Of a stretch of 64,000 bases of DNA, positions 43,439-53,402 are shown piece by piece. Both the position numbers and the translations under genes were made by a program. Source of the DNA: Sthenelais limicola (taxonomy: Eukaryota; Annelida; Polychaeta; Phyllodocida; Sigalionidae); contig OW804094.1 in NCBI GenBank assembly GCA_942159475.1, forward strand, positions 20,131,067-20,195,066. Direction: 5' to 3'. Positions within the stretch are counted from its first letter, which is position 1, and the number at the start of each line of letters is the position of its first letter. The notes under the pieces were generated by a model that saw nothing but the letters and a program-made list of their open reading frames with translations, had not been told where the DNA came from and searched no databases.

Positions 43439-44215
43439 TTAATCAAGGTACAGTGAGGGAGGGATAGGGAAAAAATAAATGACACATTGAGAGAGTGGGG
43501 GAAGAGAGAGAGACTGAAAGATAAAGATCAGACAAACTGACTGACAGAGAGGGGATAGAGATGACAGAGAGATGACAGAGAGGGGGAAATGGCAAAGGGA
43601 GAGCAGGGGGTAAGGAGGGAGAGAGACTATCAACAAAATATTCACTTAAATTAATCAGTCATATTAACATTTGAGGAAGGAATGAAAGTAGAGAGGGCAG
43701 AGGGGCAGAGGTAGAGAGGGCAGAGGGGAGGAGGAGGCAGAAAGATGGGGGATGGAATTAGAGAAGAGAGAGGTGAGTGGAGATAACAGAGGAGAGAGAG
43801 TGGGACTGGGGTAGGGAGAGAAGAAGAGGGTGGAATTCGAGAAGAGAGACTGGGAGTGGAGCAAAAAACGAGGGAGAGGAGGTAGGTAGAGAGGAGAGGG
43901 GTGTAGCTAGAAAGGAGGGAGAGGGGTGGAGGTAGAGAGGAGAGAGGTGGAGGTAGAGAGGAGGGAGAGGGGTGGAGGTAGAGAGGAGAGAGGTGGAGGT
44001 AGAGAGGAGGGAGAGGGGTGGAGGTAGAGAGGAGAGAGGTGGAGGTAGAAAGGAAGGAGAGGGGTGGAGGTAGAGAGGAGAGAGGTGGAGGTAGAAAGGA
44101 AGGAGAGGGGGAGAGGTAGAGAGGAGAGAGGTGGAGGTAGAGAGAAGTTTTGGGGGGTGGAGGTACAGAGGGAGAACAGAGAGAGAGGTGTGTGTGTGTG
44201 GGGGGGGGCAATCTT
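43439..44215. repeat. GA-rich low-complexity and minisatellite tract
   Basis: It is almost pure purine on the plus strand. From about 43880 the unit GAGAGAGGTGGAGGTAGAGA with a GGAGGGAGAGGGGTGGAGGT variant repeats to 44150. Long frames on either strand are a by-product. Confidence 0.9.
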
Positions 44216-44324
44216 GGTTCAAGTTTTGTTTGGCCAGGAGGGGTGGGTTCTTGACACCCTATTTTGTGGGGTTCAGGTAAGGTGGGAGTTCTCAAGCCAC
44301 AGAACATTTGTGGTTGTTGACACT

Positions 44325-44460
44325 TACCATAAATTGAAGGGAGCAGAAATCAGATGCCCAAGATTGTGTTTCCTATCTCCTTCCATACAAGCCGTTCCAT
44401 CACTGCATCTGCATGTGGTGATTAGCTTGGAACAAAATGGGTCAAAATTAACTAATAAGT
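44325..44460 (-). CDS. Candidate internal exon, Cys-containing
   Basis: The minus strand reads VNFDPFCSKLITTCRCSDGT and ACMEGDRKHNLGHLISAPFN and is followed by GTAAGTG. A TTATTAG acceptor is possible just upstream. No family is recognised, and it does not join in phase to the exon at 43040. Confidence 0.2.
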
Positions 44461-45222
44461 AAGCCACATGCTGGTATTTTTTTATCACACTAATATCTTC
44501 TTTATATTCAGTCGCTGGTGTCATAATATTATAAATTTGTATTCTTATTATCGTTGCTATAAGCGATCGGCACGCTAAGCCTGACAAGGCCCCTTGTGTA
44601 CATGACCAGAAAATGAGCATGGCACCAGAAGCATGGCTTCCTGCGGATCATGATATTTCCACCAAAGGAATATCGCCACACGTTAATATGTTCATAAACT
44701 ATTGTTGGGATATTATTTGAAGTCGACATGACTGATTTACGCAGATTATATGGATATTATCGTGTTATATTTATTTTCAGCCGATGGTTAATAATTACAC
44801 ATTCTGTCGAACTAACATCAACAGGCTTTCTGAGCCTCGTTGAATGATATGTCATGTTGATTTGACTATAATGTCTGGAAAGCTGTTTGGTCAGCAAGGA
44901 TATTATATTATTCGGGAACTAGTTCTATAGGCCCCGGGACTTATAGGCCCGTCATGTTGATTTGCCTATACATGAACTTAGAATCTGTAATATTGTGTAA
45001 TTATTAGTTATAATTGCGACTACACCCCAGAATCATCTTTCTGACACGTCAGAAGATTGTCACTTGTTCTATTTAACCATTGTAGGATATCCAAATCGGC
45101 TTTTTTGAATGTTACACTTACAGTACACTATTAATTGTCTATGATATAATGATCATCGCATCATGCCTACTTCCTCCCCTATAAGGAGAAAAAGGCACGC
45201 AACGGCATAATCACTTACTAGG
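44461..45222. other. Non-coding interval
   Basis: GTCATGTTGATTTG(A/C)CTATA occurs twice (about 44853 and 44949). No gene is recognised. Confidence 0.4.
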
Positions 45223-45347
45223 GTCAGATTTTCAGAAAATGTACAATTGGCAGCTGTACACATTTAGTAAATTCTGCAAAATTAGGCTGCAATGTGGTCA
45301 ATACTAGGTAAATTCGAGTATATTCAGCATTGCATTGATTCTAGCAA
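45223..45347 (+). repeat. Dispersed repeat, copy 1 (inverted mate at 62207-62331)
   Basis: The first 31 bases (GTCAGATTTTCAGAAAATGT to TTGGCAG) are identical to the reverse complement of 62301-62331. Similarity continues at roughly 80% through ATACTAGGTAAA and GCATTGATTCTAGC. Unclassified. Confidence 0.75.
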
Positions 45348-45469
45348 TCTATTTGGTTAGGTTGAACTGTATTTTAAACTTTATTTGAGTTATTTGAGAA
45401 GATTGGCGAAGTTGAATTAATGAAATTCCATCTGAAATTAGTTGAATGTATAGCCAAATTAAAATAAGG

Positions 45470-45960
45470 GAACTGTAATTGTATATGCATGTTCATATAT
45501 ACATGGAAGTATATACAATGCATGTGCACACATATATGTACATGTACTCATACACACATACATACAAACGATACATACATGTATATACATGTAAAACATC
45601 ACATGGTATGCATTATATATACATGTATTATAATTTAGTATATATGCATGTTCATACACATGTGTGTACACATACACATATTATATATATATTTATTTGT
45701 GTATGTATACATACATTACATACATGTTAAACTTACATGCATACATAGTGTATACATACACATGTATGTACACACATACATGTATATATATACGCATGTA
45801 TGTATATTATACATACACATGTACATGTATATTTTTATTTTTTTTAAAGATTTTATTTATACTGGGGATCGAAGGTCTAATACACATGTATATATATACA
45901 TGTATGTACAAACAAGTATACATACATGTATATACAAACATGGATGTTTTATACACATAG
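45470..45960. repeat. TACA/TATG low-complexity tract
   Basis: Alternating pyrimidine-purine sequence built from ACATACATGTATAT phrases. Overlapping frames on both strands are artefacts. Part could form Z-DNA or cruciforms. Confidence 0.85.
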
Positions 45961-46420
45961 GATGAGTAAATATTCAAATAAATAACACTAATTAAAAATT
46001 GGTGGATAGACTCATTATATGAGGTATGGCGGCAGAGGTATGGCGACGCTATGTGCAACACGCCTAGACACACGCTGAGCAAAGAAACTATCAGTTAGGG
46101 ATATTCCCACCGATGCCAGGACACATTCTCCACTAATTCGAATGGAACTTCTGGACTGACTTTACTGAGCTATTGGATGAGTGATTTTGATTACAGGGAG
46201 TACCTTTATTATCGATTCTCTAATAGTCATAGGTCCAATGAATGAATGCTACCCAATTATCGCCCACCATGACCACCATGACTCAGGTTACCGTATTCAC
46301 TCAACCATAGCACTCTCTATTGACTTTAGCCACAACTTCTTTTGTATAACTCAGTGATCACTGGACCAATTACTGACCTTCCACCTCAGCTGTGAACCTT
46401 TAATTCTTTCTGAGGAGTAC
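45961..46420. other. Non-coding DNA upstream of the intact LINE
   Basis: No gene is recognised. The 5' boundary of the LINE is not evident; no target-site duplication was found. Confidence 0.35.
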
Positions 46421-46686
46421 CCATATAAACGCGGGAATTTCAAAATGGTAGACCACTTTGCTGACCGCTCAGAGTAAACACTCTTCTTTCGGGAAAATAT
46501 CGGATTCTAGGTAGAATCATAACCGGATTTTTAGTAGTGTACTGTATTTGGAGATACTGCACACAAAGCCGTTGATTTTGGACGTTTTAACCTGATATTC
46601 AGTGAGATCGACATTTTTTGTTTGTGAGCATTTAGAAGTGTGAGCGATATAAGGGGTTCCTACACCTGGTTACCGCGTAAACAATA
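46421..46686 (+). promoter_or_regulatory. Presumed 5' UTR/promoter of the intact LINE
   Basis: CCATATAAACGCGGG near 46421 resembles a TATA box and lies about 265 bases before the ORF1 ATG. No long ORF intervenes. The element's start is inferred, not seen. Confidence 0.3.
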
Positions 46687-48519
46687 ATGGCTGCCAGCAA
46701 AGAAGCGGCTGGGACTGAATTCTCGCAAAAGCCAGGGTCGACTAGTACGCCTAATACATTTAAGCGAAGTAGTGATGTTTTATCACCAGTTCTAAGGGAT
46801 GAAACTAAGAAATCCAAGAACATCATGTCGGATTTAGATGAAATCAACCAGATCAAGGAACATAATCAGATCGTTGATGACGATCTTGAAACCCTTTTCA
46901 GTAGAGCGGATTTACTAACTACCACGTCTGAGGACCAGGGTGAGCTCCTACAAAAAATACTGAAAAACCAAGAGCATCTAACCAAGAAAGTCGATCGTTT
47001 GCAGCAACAAATGGTAAATAAAAGTGACTTGCATGATCTAGCGTCCCATGTCTCAAGGGATATGGTGTATATTGACGAACGAGTTGAAGCACAGGAGCGT
47101 AAATCCAAATATATTGCGTCAAATGCACTCAAGGCAAAGGATGATATGGACATACTAAGACAGCAGCAGAGGGAAACGTATGTCGTTCTTGAGAATTGCC
47201 CAATGTACCAGGACGAGCATACCTTTAACCTGGCAAAGCGTATAATTCACCAGCTTTTTCCCACAGCCTGGGATGGGATCGTAGATCTTGCTTATAGAGA
47301 GATCAGATCCAATAATCGACGCGGTCCAAGTCCAATTGTCATCCGTCTGTTGCACAGAAGCATGAAGGAACAGTTAGTGAGAAGAAAAGATCCTTTCGCT
47401 TCTGATGTAGTGTTTCCTCCCGACCAATGGCCCGAAAAGGAACACATGTATTTTCATGACTTTGACACTGTCGAAACACGTCAGAAGAAGAGTTTAATGA
47501 AGTTGCTTGCTACCAATGCTATCGCGGTTGGTGCGGATAGGGAGTACACCAAGCCCAAAGGGGACCAGGTATTAATTGACGGCCATCTATATAACTCTCG
47601 ACAACTACACACTTTGGAAGAAAAGTTTAGTGTTGAGAAAGTGAAGATCGTTCGTGTCCAGAATGGTCTTGCCTTCCAAGGGGAGAGAGCTTACATGTCG
47701 AACTTCTTTCCATGCGAGTTCCAATATCAGGATAAATTTTTTGTTTCGTCTGAACAAGCTTTTCAGTTTAAGAAATGTTCAGTGCTCGGCAGCCATGACA
47801 CAGCTGATGCTATACTTGAAAATGAGGACCCTCGTGAAATCAAGTCCTTTGGCGACCACGTTGAGTCAAAACCCAACTGGAGAAGTGTTGAAAAAGAAGT
47901 AATGCTGGACATTACCCGCTGCAAGTACTTCCAGAATCGCAAGTTAGCTGTGAAATTGTCTAAGACTGGAAATGTACGTTTAATCGAGGCAACTAATAAC
48001 ACTTATTGGGGTGCAGGCTGCTATCTGGGGGACAGGCGCCTAGATGACGATTCCTGGAGTGGGAAAAATGAGTTTGGTAAAATACTCATGATAGTGCGTC
48101 AGGAAGTCATAAAGGCTCTCGCAGATGGTAACTTTGGAAACCTCCAATGTAAGAGGCTAAAGCTAACATCATCCAAGCATCCTGCAATCGTGGATGACTC
48201 CGGATTTACCAAGCCCAAAGTAACAACATCGCGTCCACAGGCCGAAGTATCCTCTCCAGTTGTCCCAGTCTCCAACAAGTTTGGTGCTCTAGGCTCCACA
48301 TCAGTACCAGAAAGCCAAAGTATCTTGAAGAACCGACTCCCACCCCTCCGTAGACGAAGCGAGAAGTCGCTACTATACACAACAGCTGACATCGACATCT
48401 CAAACCGTGTTGCCAATCGTTCACGCCGCCAGCTCAAACCTCCACGTTTCAACCTCTCTAAGAACATTGCAGACCTGTCAGAATCCGCCATGGATCTCGG
48501 AGAATCTGAGGATACTTGA
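46687..48519 (+). CDS. LINE ORF1 protein with C-terminal NADAR domain
   Basis: 610 residues, no breaks. In order: disordered Ser/Thr-rich start (1-45); coiled coil (about 55-160); RRM-like LINE ORF1 domain (about 163-235: TYVVLENCPMYQDEH, LAKRIIHQLFP, GPSPIVIRLLHRSMKEQLV) and its small C-terminal partner (to about 315, ending LHTLEEK); a NADAR domain (about 325-475) with MSNFFPCEF, SSEQAFQFKKC, LIEATNNTYWGAGCYL and SGKNEFGKILMIVR; a basic, Ser/Pro-rich tail to 610. Characterised NADAR proteins (YbiA-like) hydrolyse ADP-ribose from guanine in DNA/RNA or act on N-glycosidic intermediates. The conserved Glu-356 and Glu-434 and the W-G and G-x-N-x-x-G motifs are present, but the Asp usual before W-G is Asn. 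ORF1 normally binds element RNA, so NADAR would sit on the retrotransposition particle (inference). Confidence 0.85.
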   Translation: MAASKEAAGTEFSQKPGSTSTPNTFKRSSDVLSPVLRDETKKSKNIMSDLDEINQIKEHNQIVDDDLETLFSRADLLTTTSEDQGELLQKILKNQEHLTKKVDRLQQQMVNKSDLHDLASHVSRDMVYIDERVEAQERKSKYIASNALKAKDDMDILRQQQRETYVVLENCPMYQDEHTFNLAKRIIHQLFPTAWDGIVDLAYREIRSNNRRGPSPIVIRLLHRSMKEQLVRRKDPFASDVVFPPDQWPEKEHMYFHDFDTVETRQKKSLMKLLATNAIAVGADREYTKPKGDQVLIDGHLYNSRQLHTLEEKFSVEKVKIVRVQNGLAFQGERAYMSNFFPCEFQYQDKFFVSSEQAFQFKKCSVLGSHDTADAILENEDPREIKSFGDHVESKPNWRSVEKEVMLDITRCKYFQNRKLAVKLSKTGNVRLIEATNNTYWGAGCYLGDRRLDDDSWSGKNEFGKILMIVRQEVIKALADGNFGNLQCKRLKLTSSKHPAIVDDSGFTKPKVTTSRPQAEVSSPVVPVSNKFGALGSTSVPESQSILKNRLPPLRRRSEKSLLYTTADIDISNRVANRSRRQLKPPRFNLSKNIADLSESAMDLGESEDT

Positions 48520-49078
48520 ACTGAGCTGTGAATACTTTTTTTGGCTTCATTACGATACCATTTCACTGTTATATCCATTATTTTTAGTTGTCGCTAGCCT
48601 GAATTTCGTCCAACGTGTTGACGGTAGCCATTTTGTTTCCGAACATAGGTACTTAATGTCGTAAACTGTCGTTCGAATTGCAGCTTCTATATAATAATGT
48701 GAGTTTTCCAATTAGCGTTTGTGATTAATATTCAGATGTATTCTACACTATAAGTCGCCTATCAGTGGAAATTATATGTGTTTTGGGTTTTTGCATTTAC
48801 CTTCGTCCTTGACATTGAGTTGTCGTAACTAGGTTCGTGTATGTAAATAACTCAAAGATGGCGGACTACGTATCGCGTGGACCAATGTCCGGTATGTTTT
48901 TTAACTTATAAAATGTGTTGCTGTTGTCTTTACCTAACTCAGTGCTACCTGGAATTGTGTATTTCCGAAAGCCAGTTCTCAGGCATGAATAATATATATG
49001 TCTGGGTCTCTCATGGTTGTCTGTACAACTTTTTGCTTCTTTTAATATGGGCCGTTTCACCTTTGTACGATATTTGTG
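48520..49078 (+). other. ORF1-ORF2 spacer of the intact LINE
   Basis: 559 non-coding bases. CAAAGATGGCGGACTACG at about 48855 contains an AAGATGGCGG motif like a YY1 site, which in other LINEs positions transcription; here it could serve ORF2. Otherwise plain. Confidence 0.35.
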
Positions 49079-51973
49079 ATGTACTGTCATATGAACATTG
49101 ATGTTTCGACGATGAAAGGGCTTAAGATAGTTTTTTTTAATGTATGTAGCCTATTCCACAAACTGAGCTACCTGAGAAACGAGTTTATAAATGGTTTATA
49201 TGATGTTGTATGTATCATGGAAAGCTGGCTGTCTGAAGATATTACTGATTCAATGTTACACATTAATGGGTATAAACTAATAAGACAAGACCGTGCTAGT
49301 GGTAGACGGGGTGGTGGTATCATTATATACTATAGAAACACATATAGCGTCAGTCTTGATGAGGATCTCTGTATAAATAACAGGGACTGCGAAATGCTTG
49401 GTTGCAAACTGAAGGCTGGCAACAACAAATCGATTCTATTATCAGTTGTCTATAGACCACCAAGCAGCCCAGTAGATAGTTTTTTTACATCTTTGAACCG
49501 ACTATTACTGAGTAATGCAATGAACCGATATCGTAACTCTAACAAGGTTTTAGGTGGTGATGCTAATATCGACCTGCTGAAACAGAATGCACCAAGTAGA
49601 CGTTTCACAGGTATTCTGGACTCCTTTGGTTTGACTCAACATATATCTGAACCCACCCGAATCACACCTGATACATGTACATCTATTGACTTTATTGCCT
49701 CAAATTGTAAAAATGTTTCTAATTCTGGTTCCATTTATGAAAATATAAGCGATCACGCCCCAGTTTTCATTGTATTAAAGAAAGGGAAGTCTCAAAATTC
49801 GCCTGACTGCACACCTACCTACAAAAGTAGATCAACAGCTAGAATGTCTTTTGAGGTTATAAATGACCGGGTCTCTAATATTAACGAAGGGCTGTGGATT
49901 GAGCCTGACCTTGATACGCTTTGTGAGAATTTAACAGGGGAACTAAAAAAAATTCAGGACGAACTGTACCCTGTTCAAACTTTTCAGATAAAAAATGGGC
50001 ATATCATAAATAGTAGAGAACTCAGACAACTAGTTTCAAGAAAGAATAGAATCTTTAGGAAGGCTAGGAAAAGTAAGAGCATTGAAGATTTCAAGTTAGC
50101 CAGATCACTGAGGATTGAAGTCCAGAGACTAGTTATGAAACTAAAAAGGGATGCCTTAAATAACATATGTCGACGTTTCAGCAGGAATGATAAAAAATTC
50201 TGGACATATATCTCGAACCTATATGGTATAAAGGGTCCCTCACTTACATCAATTGAGCATATAGTTGACGTTGATGGGAATAAATTAAGTGGTATGCAAG
50301 CTGCAAACTACAGTAACAGGTTTTTTTGTAACATCATGCCTAAATCTTCTGTAGATATAATTTCGGAATATGATAGTGATGAACATGTCCCTGATATCTT
50401 TGAATGGGAGGAAGAAATTACGAGAAACGAGGTGGTGAAGCACATTCAGGGTATCGATGTAACTAAGTCTAGTGGCATCATAGATGTGAACACGACTTTC
50501 TTGAAATTTGCTTTACTATCTTGTGTAAATAATTTTACCATGCTTCTTGATAGAATCCGTTCGAGTGGATTTTTCCCTCAGTCGTGGAAAGTTTCTCTTT
50601 GCACACTAATTCCAAAGAAAAAGAACTCGCGTGACATTAATGACATAAGACCAATCTCTATAGCCCCCCTAACCAGTAAGATCTTCGAAAAAATTCTTTC
50701 AGATAAGATCTCCGACTATTTGGATGATAGAAATTTACTCTCCCCTTCTCAACACGGTTTTAGGGCAGGGAAAAGTGTTGACACGGCCATTTACGAATTT
50801 ATTACAACAGTTATTAAAAACAAAGACAAGAGTCTGGATACTATTGCCACCTATTTTGACTTATCCAAGGCGTTTAATTCGATTAATATAGATATTTTGT
50901 TGTATAAATTGCAAAAAATGGGTTTTGGCCCCAGAATAAGATCTTTGTTGAATTCCTACTCATCAAACAGGGAACAGAGGGTATGTATAAGTGGTATTAT
51001 GTCTGAAAGTTTTGTTCTTCATGCAGGTGTAGCCCAAGGAAGTATCCTTGGGCCTTTACTGTTTATATTATATATAAATGATGTTGCAGCTATTAACTTT
51101 GTCGGTAAAATAATACTCTATGCCGACGACTGTGTGATATTACATTGTGTACAATCAGATAGAGACCTAGTAGATGTACAGGATGACGTTAACAGATTTA
51201 AAACGTGGACTGTGAAGAATGGTCTGACCATCAATAGTTCCAAAACGAAACTTCAAACCTTTTTTGGTACTAGAAGGAAAAATCCTGAGGTTTGTGTAAT
51301 CTACAATGATGGTGTCCAAATAGATAACGTTCAGAACTTCAAATATCTGGGATACTCGCTGGATAGTGGCTTAACCATGTCAAACCATATTAATGGTATA
51401 TGTACAAGAGCTAACTTACTTGTAAAAAGGTTGGCCCGAATAAGGCACTACATTAGTGGGGACATTGCAGTATTGATTTTCAAAACCTATATCCTTCCAG
51501 TCCTGGAATCTAGTTCACTAACGATGGATCTGGGAAACCAAAAAGATCTGAAGCGACTTCAAATAGTACAGAACAACTGTTTGCGATTATGTATAGGTCT
51601 AAGAACTAGAAATGGAGCCTATAGAGTTAGTAATATCGAACTACACCAGAGATATGGAATTATCCCTCTGTGTTTTAGGCGGTTACAAAAGTTTTTTGGA
51701 ATTTTTGTTCGCTGTCACAATTTTGAGGAAATAAATCCCCATCATGAGTATAATATGCGAGAAAATAGAGTGATGATATATCCATGGTTGAAGGAGAGGA
51801 TTCGGAAAAGTCTCTTTGGCAGGATACTGAGCTACTGGAATTGTCTTCCGAGAGAGATTAGAAACAATGATGATCAGATCTTCCTCAAAGCTCAGTTTAG
51901 ACGAGTTTGTGCGAATTCTTTTTCACGTAGCTTAAATGTCTGGGAGATTCCTGAACCAGACAACTTTCTCTGA
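49079..51973 (+). CDS. LINE ORF2: AP-type endonuclease and reverse transcriptase
   Basis: About 964 residues from the ATG at 49079 (a later ATG before KGLKIVFF is also possible), with no stops or frameshifts. Endonuclease (about 14-235): FFNVCSLF, CIMESWL, GRRGGGIIIYY, VVYRPP, GGDANIDLL, TSIDFIAS, ISDHAPV. A basic linker precedes the reverse transcriptase (about 500-780): CTLIPKKKNSRDINDIRPIS, QHGFRAGKSVDTAI, TYFDLSKAFNSIN, GVAQGSILGPLLFILYIND, LYADDCVIL (catalytic Asp pair), KYLGYSLD. The C-terminal region carries the usual SLFGRILSYWNCLPREIR ending. There is no RNase H domain. It is a Jockey/CR1/L2-group LINE; the clade is not assigned. All catalytic residues I can place are present, so it may be active. 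Confidence 0.9.
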   Translation: MYCHMNIDVSTMKGLKIVFFNVCSLFHKLSYLRNEFINGLYDVVCIMESWLSEDITDSMLHINGYKLIRQDRASGRRGGGIIIYYRNTYSVSLDEDLCINNRDCEMLGCKLKAGNNKSILLSVVYRPPSSPVDSFFTSLNRLLLSNAMNRYRNSNKVLGGDANIDLLKQNAPSRRFTGILDSFGLTQHISEPTRITPDTCTSIDFIASNCKNVSNSGSIYENISDHAPVFIVLKKGKSQNSPDCTPTYKSRSTARMSFEVINDRVSNINEGLWIEPDLDTLCENLTGELKKIQDELYPVQTFQIKNGHIINSRELRQLVSRKNRIFRKARKSKSIEDFKLARSLRIEVQRLVMKLKRDALNNICRRFSRNDKKFWTYISNLYGIKGPSLTSIEHIVDVDGNKLSGMQAANYSNRFFCNIMPKSSVDIISEYDSDEHVPDIFEWEEEITRNEVVKHIQGIDVTKSSGIIDVNTTFLKFALLSCVNNFTMLLDRIRSSGFFPQSWKVSLCTLIPKKKNSRDINDIRPISIAPLTSKIFEKILSDKISDYLDDRNLLSPSQHGFRAGKSVDTAIYEFITTVIKNKDKSLDTIATYFDLSKAFNSINIDILLYKLQKMGFGPRIRSLLNSYSSNREQRVCISGIMSESFVLHAGVAQGSILGPLLFILYINDVAAINFVGKIILYADDCVILHCVQSDRDLVDVQDDVNRFKTWTVKNGLTINSSKTKLQTFFGTRRKNPEVCVIYNDGVQIDNVQNFKYLGYSLDSGLTMSNHINGICTRANLLVKRLARIRHYISGDIAVLIFKTYILPVLESSSLTMDLGNQKDLKRLQIVQNNCLRLCIGLRTRNGAYRVSNIELHQRYGIIPLCFRRLQKFFGIFVRCHNFEEINPHHEYNMRENRVMIYPWLKERIRKSLFGRILSYWNCLPREIRNNDDQIFLKAQFRRVCANSFSRSLNVWEIPEPDNFL

Positions 51974-52360
51974 GGAATGTATCAATTGTCTTGATCTCTG
52001 TGTACTATAATGTATAGGATAATGCCCTTTCAGTCGATCTAGATAAGCTCTCTTTGAAAAAAAATTTTCTTGGTATGTTTTGCTCACTGTAAACTAGAAA
52101 CGATGCTCCTGGGTCTGTAGAAAATCGGATGAATGCCCTAGGTGTTGGTTTTTATTTCCTTGATGTGATTTTTTCTCCTGTATCTTGTATTTTTGTACTT
52201 TGACATATATGATTAATGTGCTAAATTTCCAGTAACAACTTTCTTTACTTATCTCTTGTAATAATGCATATTTTTGTAAAATTTTCCTATTATATCAGCT
52301 CTGAATGAGAATAGTGTATATATTGCATAATTTCACCTTTGCTGAATAAACATTTTTAAA
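51974..52360 (+). other. 3' UTR of the intact LINE
   Basis: Non-coding, ending GCTGAATAAACATTTTTAAA, with AATAAA at 52345-52350 as polyadenylation signal. No long poly(A) follows, only ACAAAACA, so the exact end is uncertain. Confidence 0.5.
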
Positions 52361-52781
52361 ACAAAACATATCCTCCCCCGATACAATTATTGGCGCCAGC
52401 TTTAGTACAACACCCCTGCCCTCGTAGGACGATCCTACCCAATCCTATCCTAAATATTGGTCCTAAAAGTTTAGTAATACGGGGCCTGCAGCTGGTCCAT
52501 GTTTTTGAAACTACACTAATAAAGGGTGACGTCGCTAGATATTTCCTACACTATAGGCAATGTATAGGGAGAGAAGGTGTGTGACGAGGGTAAGGACTGA
52601 GATTAGTTATACATTTCCTACCCTATAGAGAGAGAAGAACTGAGACATCATCTTCATTTATTAGTGAAGTAATAAGAGGGAAATATTAGTTATAATGGCA
52701 CCCTCTGGAACAATATTCAATAGAGACATACATATGTCCGTACAACTCTATTTCAATACTTTGAGTGGGACTTACTCCCGA
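52361..52781. other. Non-coding interval
   Basis: No gene is recognised. CCTACNCTATAG-type phrases repeat near 52546 and 52618. Confidence 0.35.
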
Positions 52782-53044
52782 CCCCCCCCCCCCCCACCTC
52801 CACCCCCACTCAGGGGTAAAAAGTGTACGCTTTTTTGTTCCAATTTCGCGGAGAACGGGGTCATTTTTCGCTCAGAAACTCGGAGCGCGAAATTAGAAAT
52901 AAGGGTAACAATTTGCAACAGATTTCCACGAAATACTGATTAAGGGGTATTTTTGCAACTAAAGTCAGCGAAATGCAAGAAAAGGGGTATTTCTTATTCA
53001 CTTTGTGGCAAAGAATAGCCTATAATTATGACAGAAACTCTGGG

Positions 53045-53215
53045 CCACTTCGGTTTTGTTTTTTTATTTTATTTTATTCAGGTCGATAGTATACATATCG
53101 ACTTAACTTAACTTAACTTAACTTCGGTTTTGTTTTTTTATTTTATTTTATTCAGGTCGATATTACATATCGACTTAGCTTAACTTAACTTAACTTAACT
53201 TAACTTAACAAGTTC
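53045..53215. repeat. Duplicated 70-bp unit with (TTAAC)n
   Basis: CTTCGGTTTTGTTTTTTTAT, TTTATTTTATTCAGGTCGATA and a TATCGAC half-palindrome occur twice, each followed by TTAAC pentamers (four and six). Confidence 0.85.
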
Positions 53216-53367
53216 CTTGACTTAACAAGTTCCAGAAGAATAATTGATTTTATTTGATTTCAACAATCTTTTATTTGTCAAAATTACAGTTGGGCCTACA
53301 TAGAGATTCTGGGAGATTCCAAGTTCTGAGAGAAGCTGGCGCCGCGCTGACAATTTGACAAAAATAA

Positions 53368-53402
53368 AAAAAAAAAAAACTTTTTTTTTTTTTTTTTTTT
53401 AT
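53368..53402. repeat. Poly-A/poly-T hairpin
   Basis: An A run is immediately followed by CT and about 20 T; the arms can fold on each other. Confidence 0.8.

Noticed and set aside
43651..44307. Pro/Ser/Leu-rich minus-strand frames of 154-218 residues
   Set aside because: They arise from a GA-rich tandem repeat and are not protein-like.
45459..46082. Tyr/His/Cys-rich frames on both strands
   Set aside because: Low-complexity ACATACATGTATAT sequence gives open frames in several registers.
47763..48578. Minus-strand frames opposite ORF1
   Set aside because: Shadow frames of the LINE ORF1 coding strand.
53090..53215. (TTAAC)n as telomere-like repeat
   Set aside because: Few copies, not a known telomere unit, and embedded in a local duplication.
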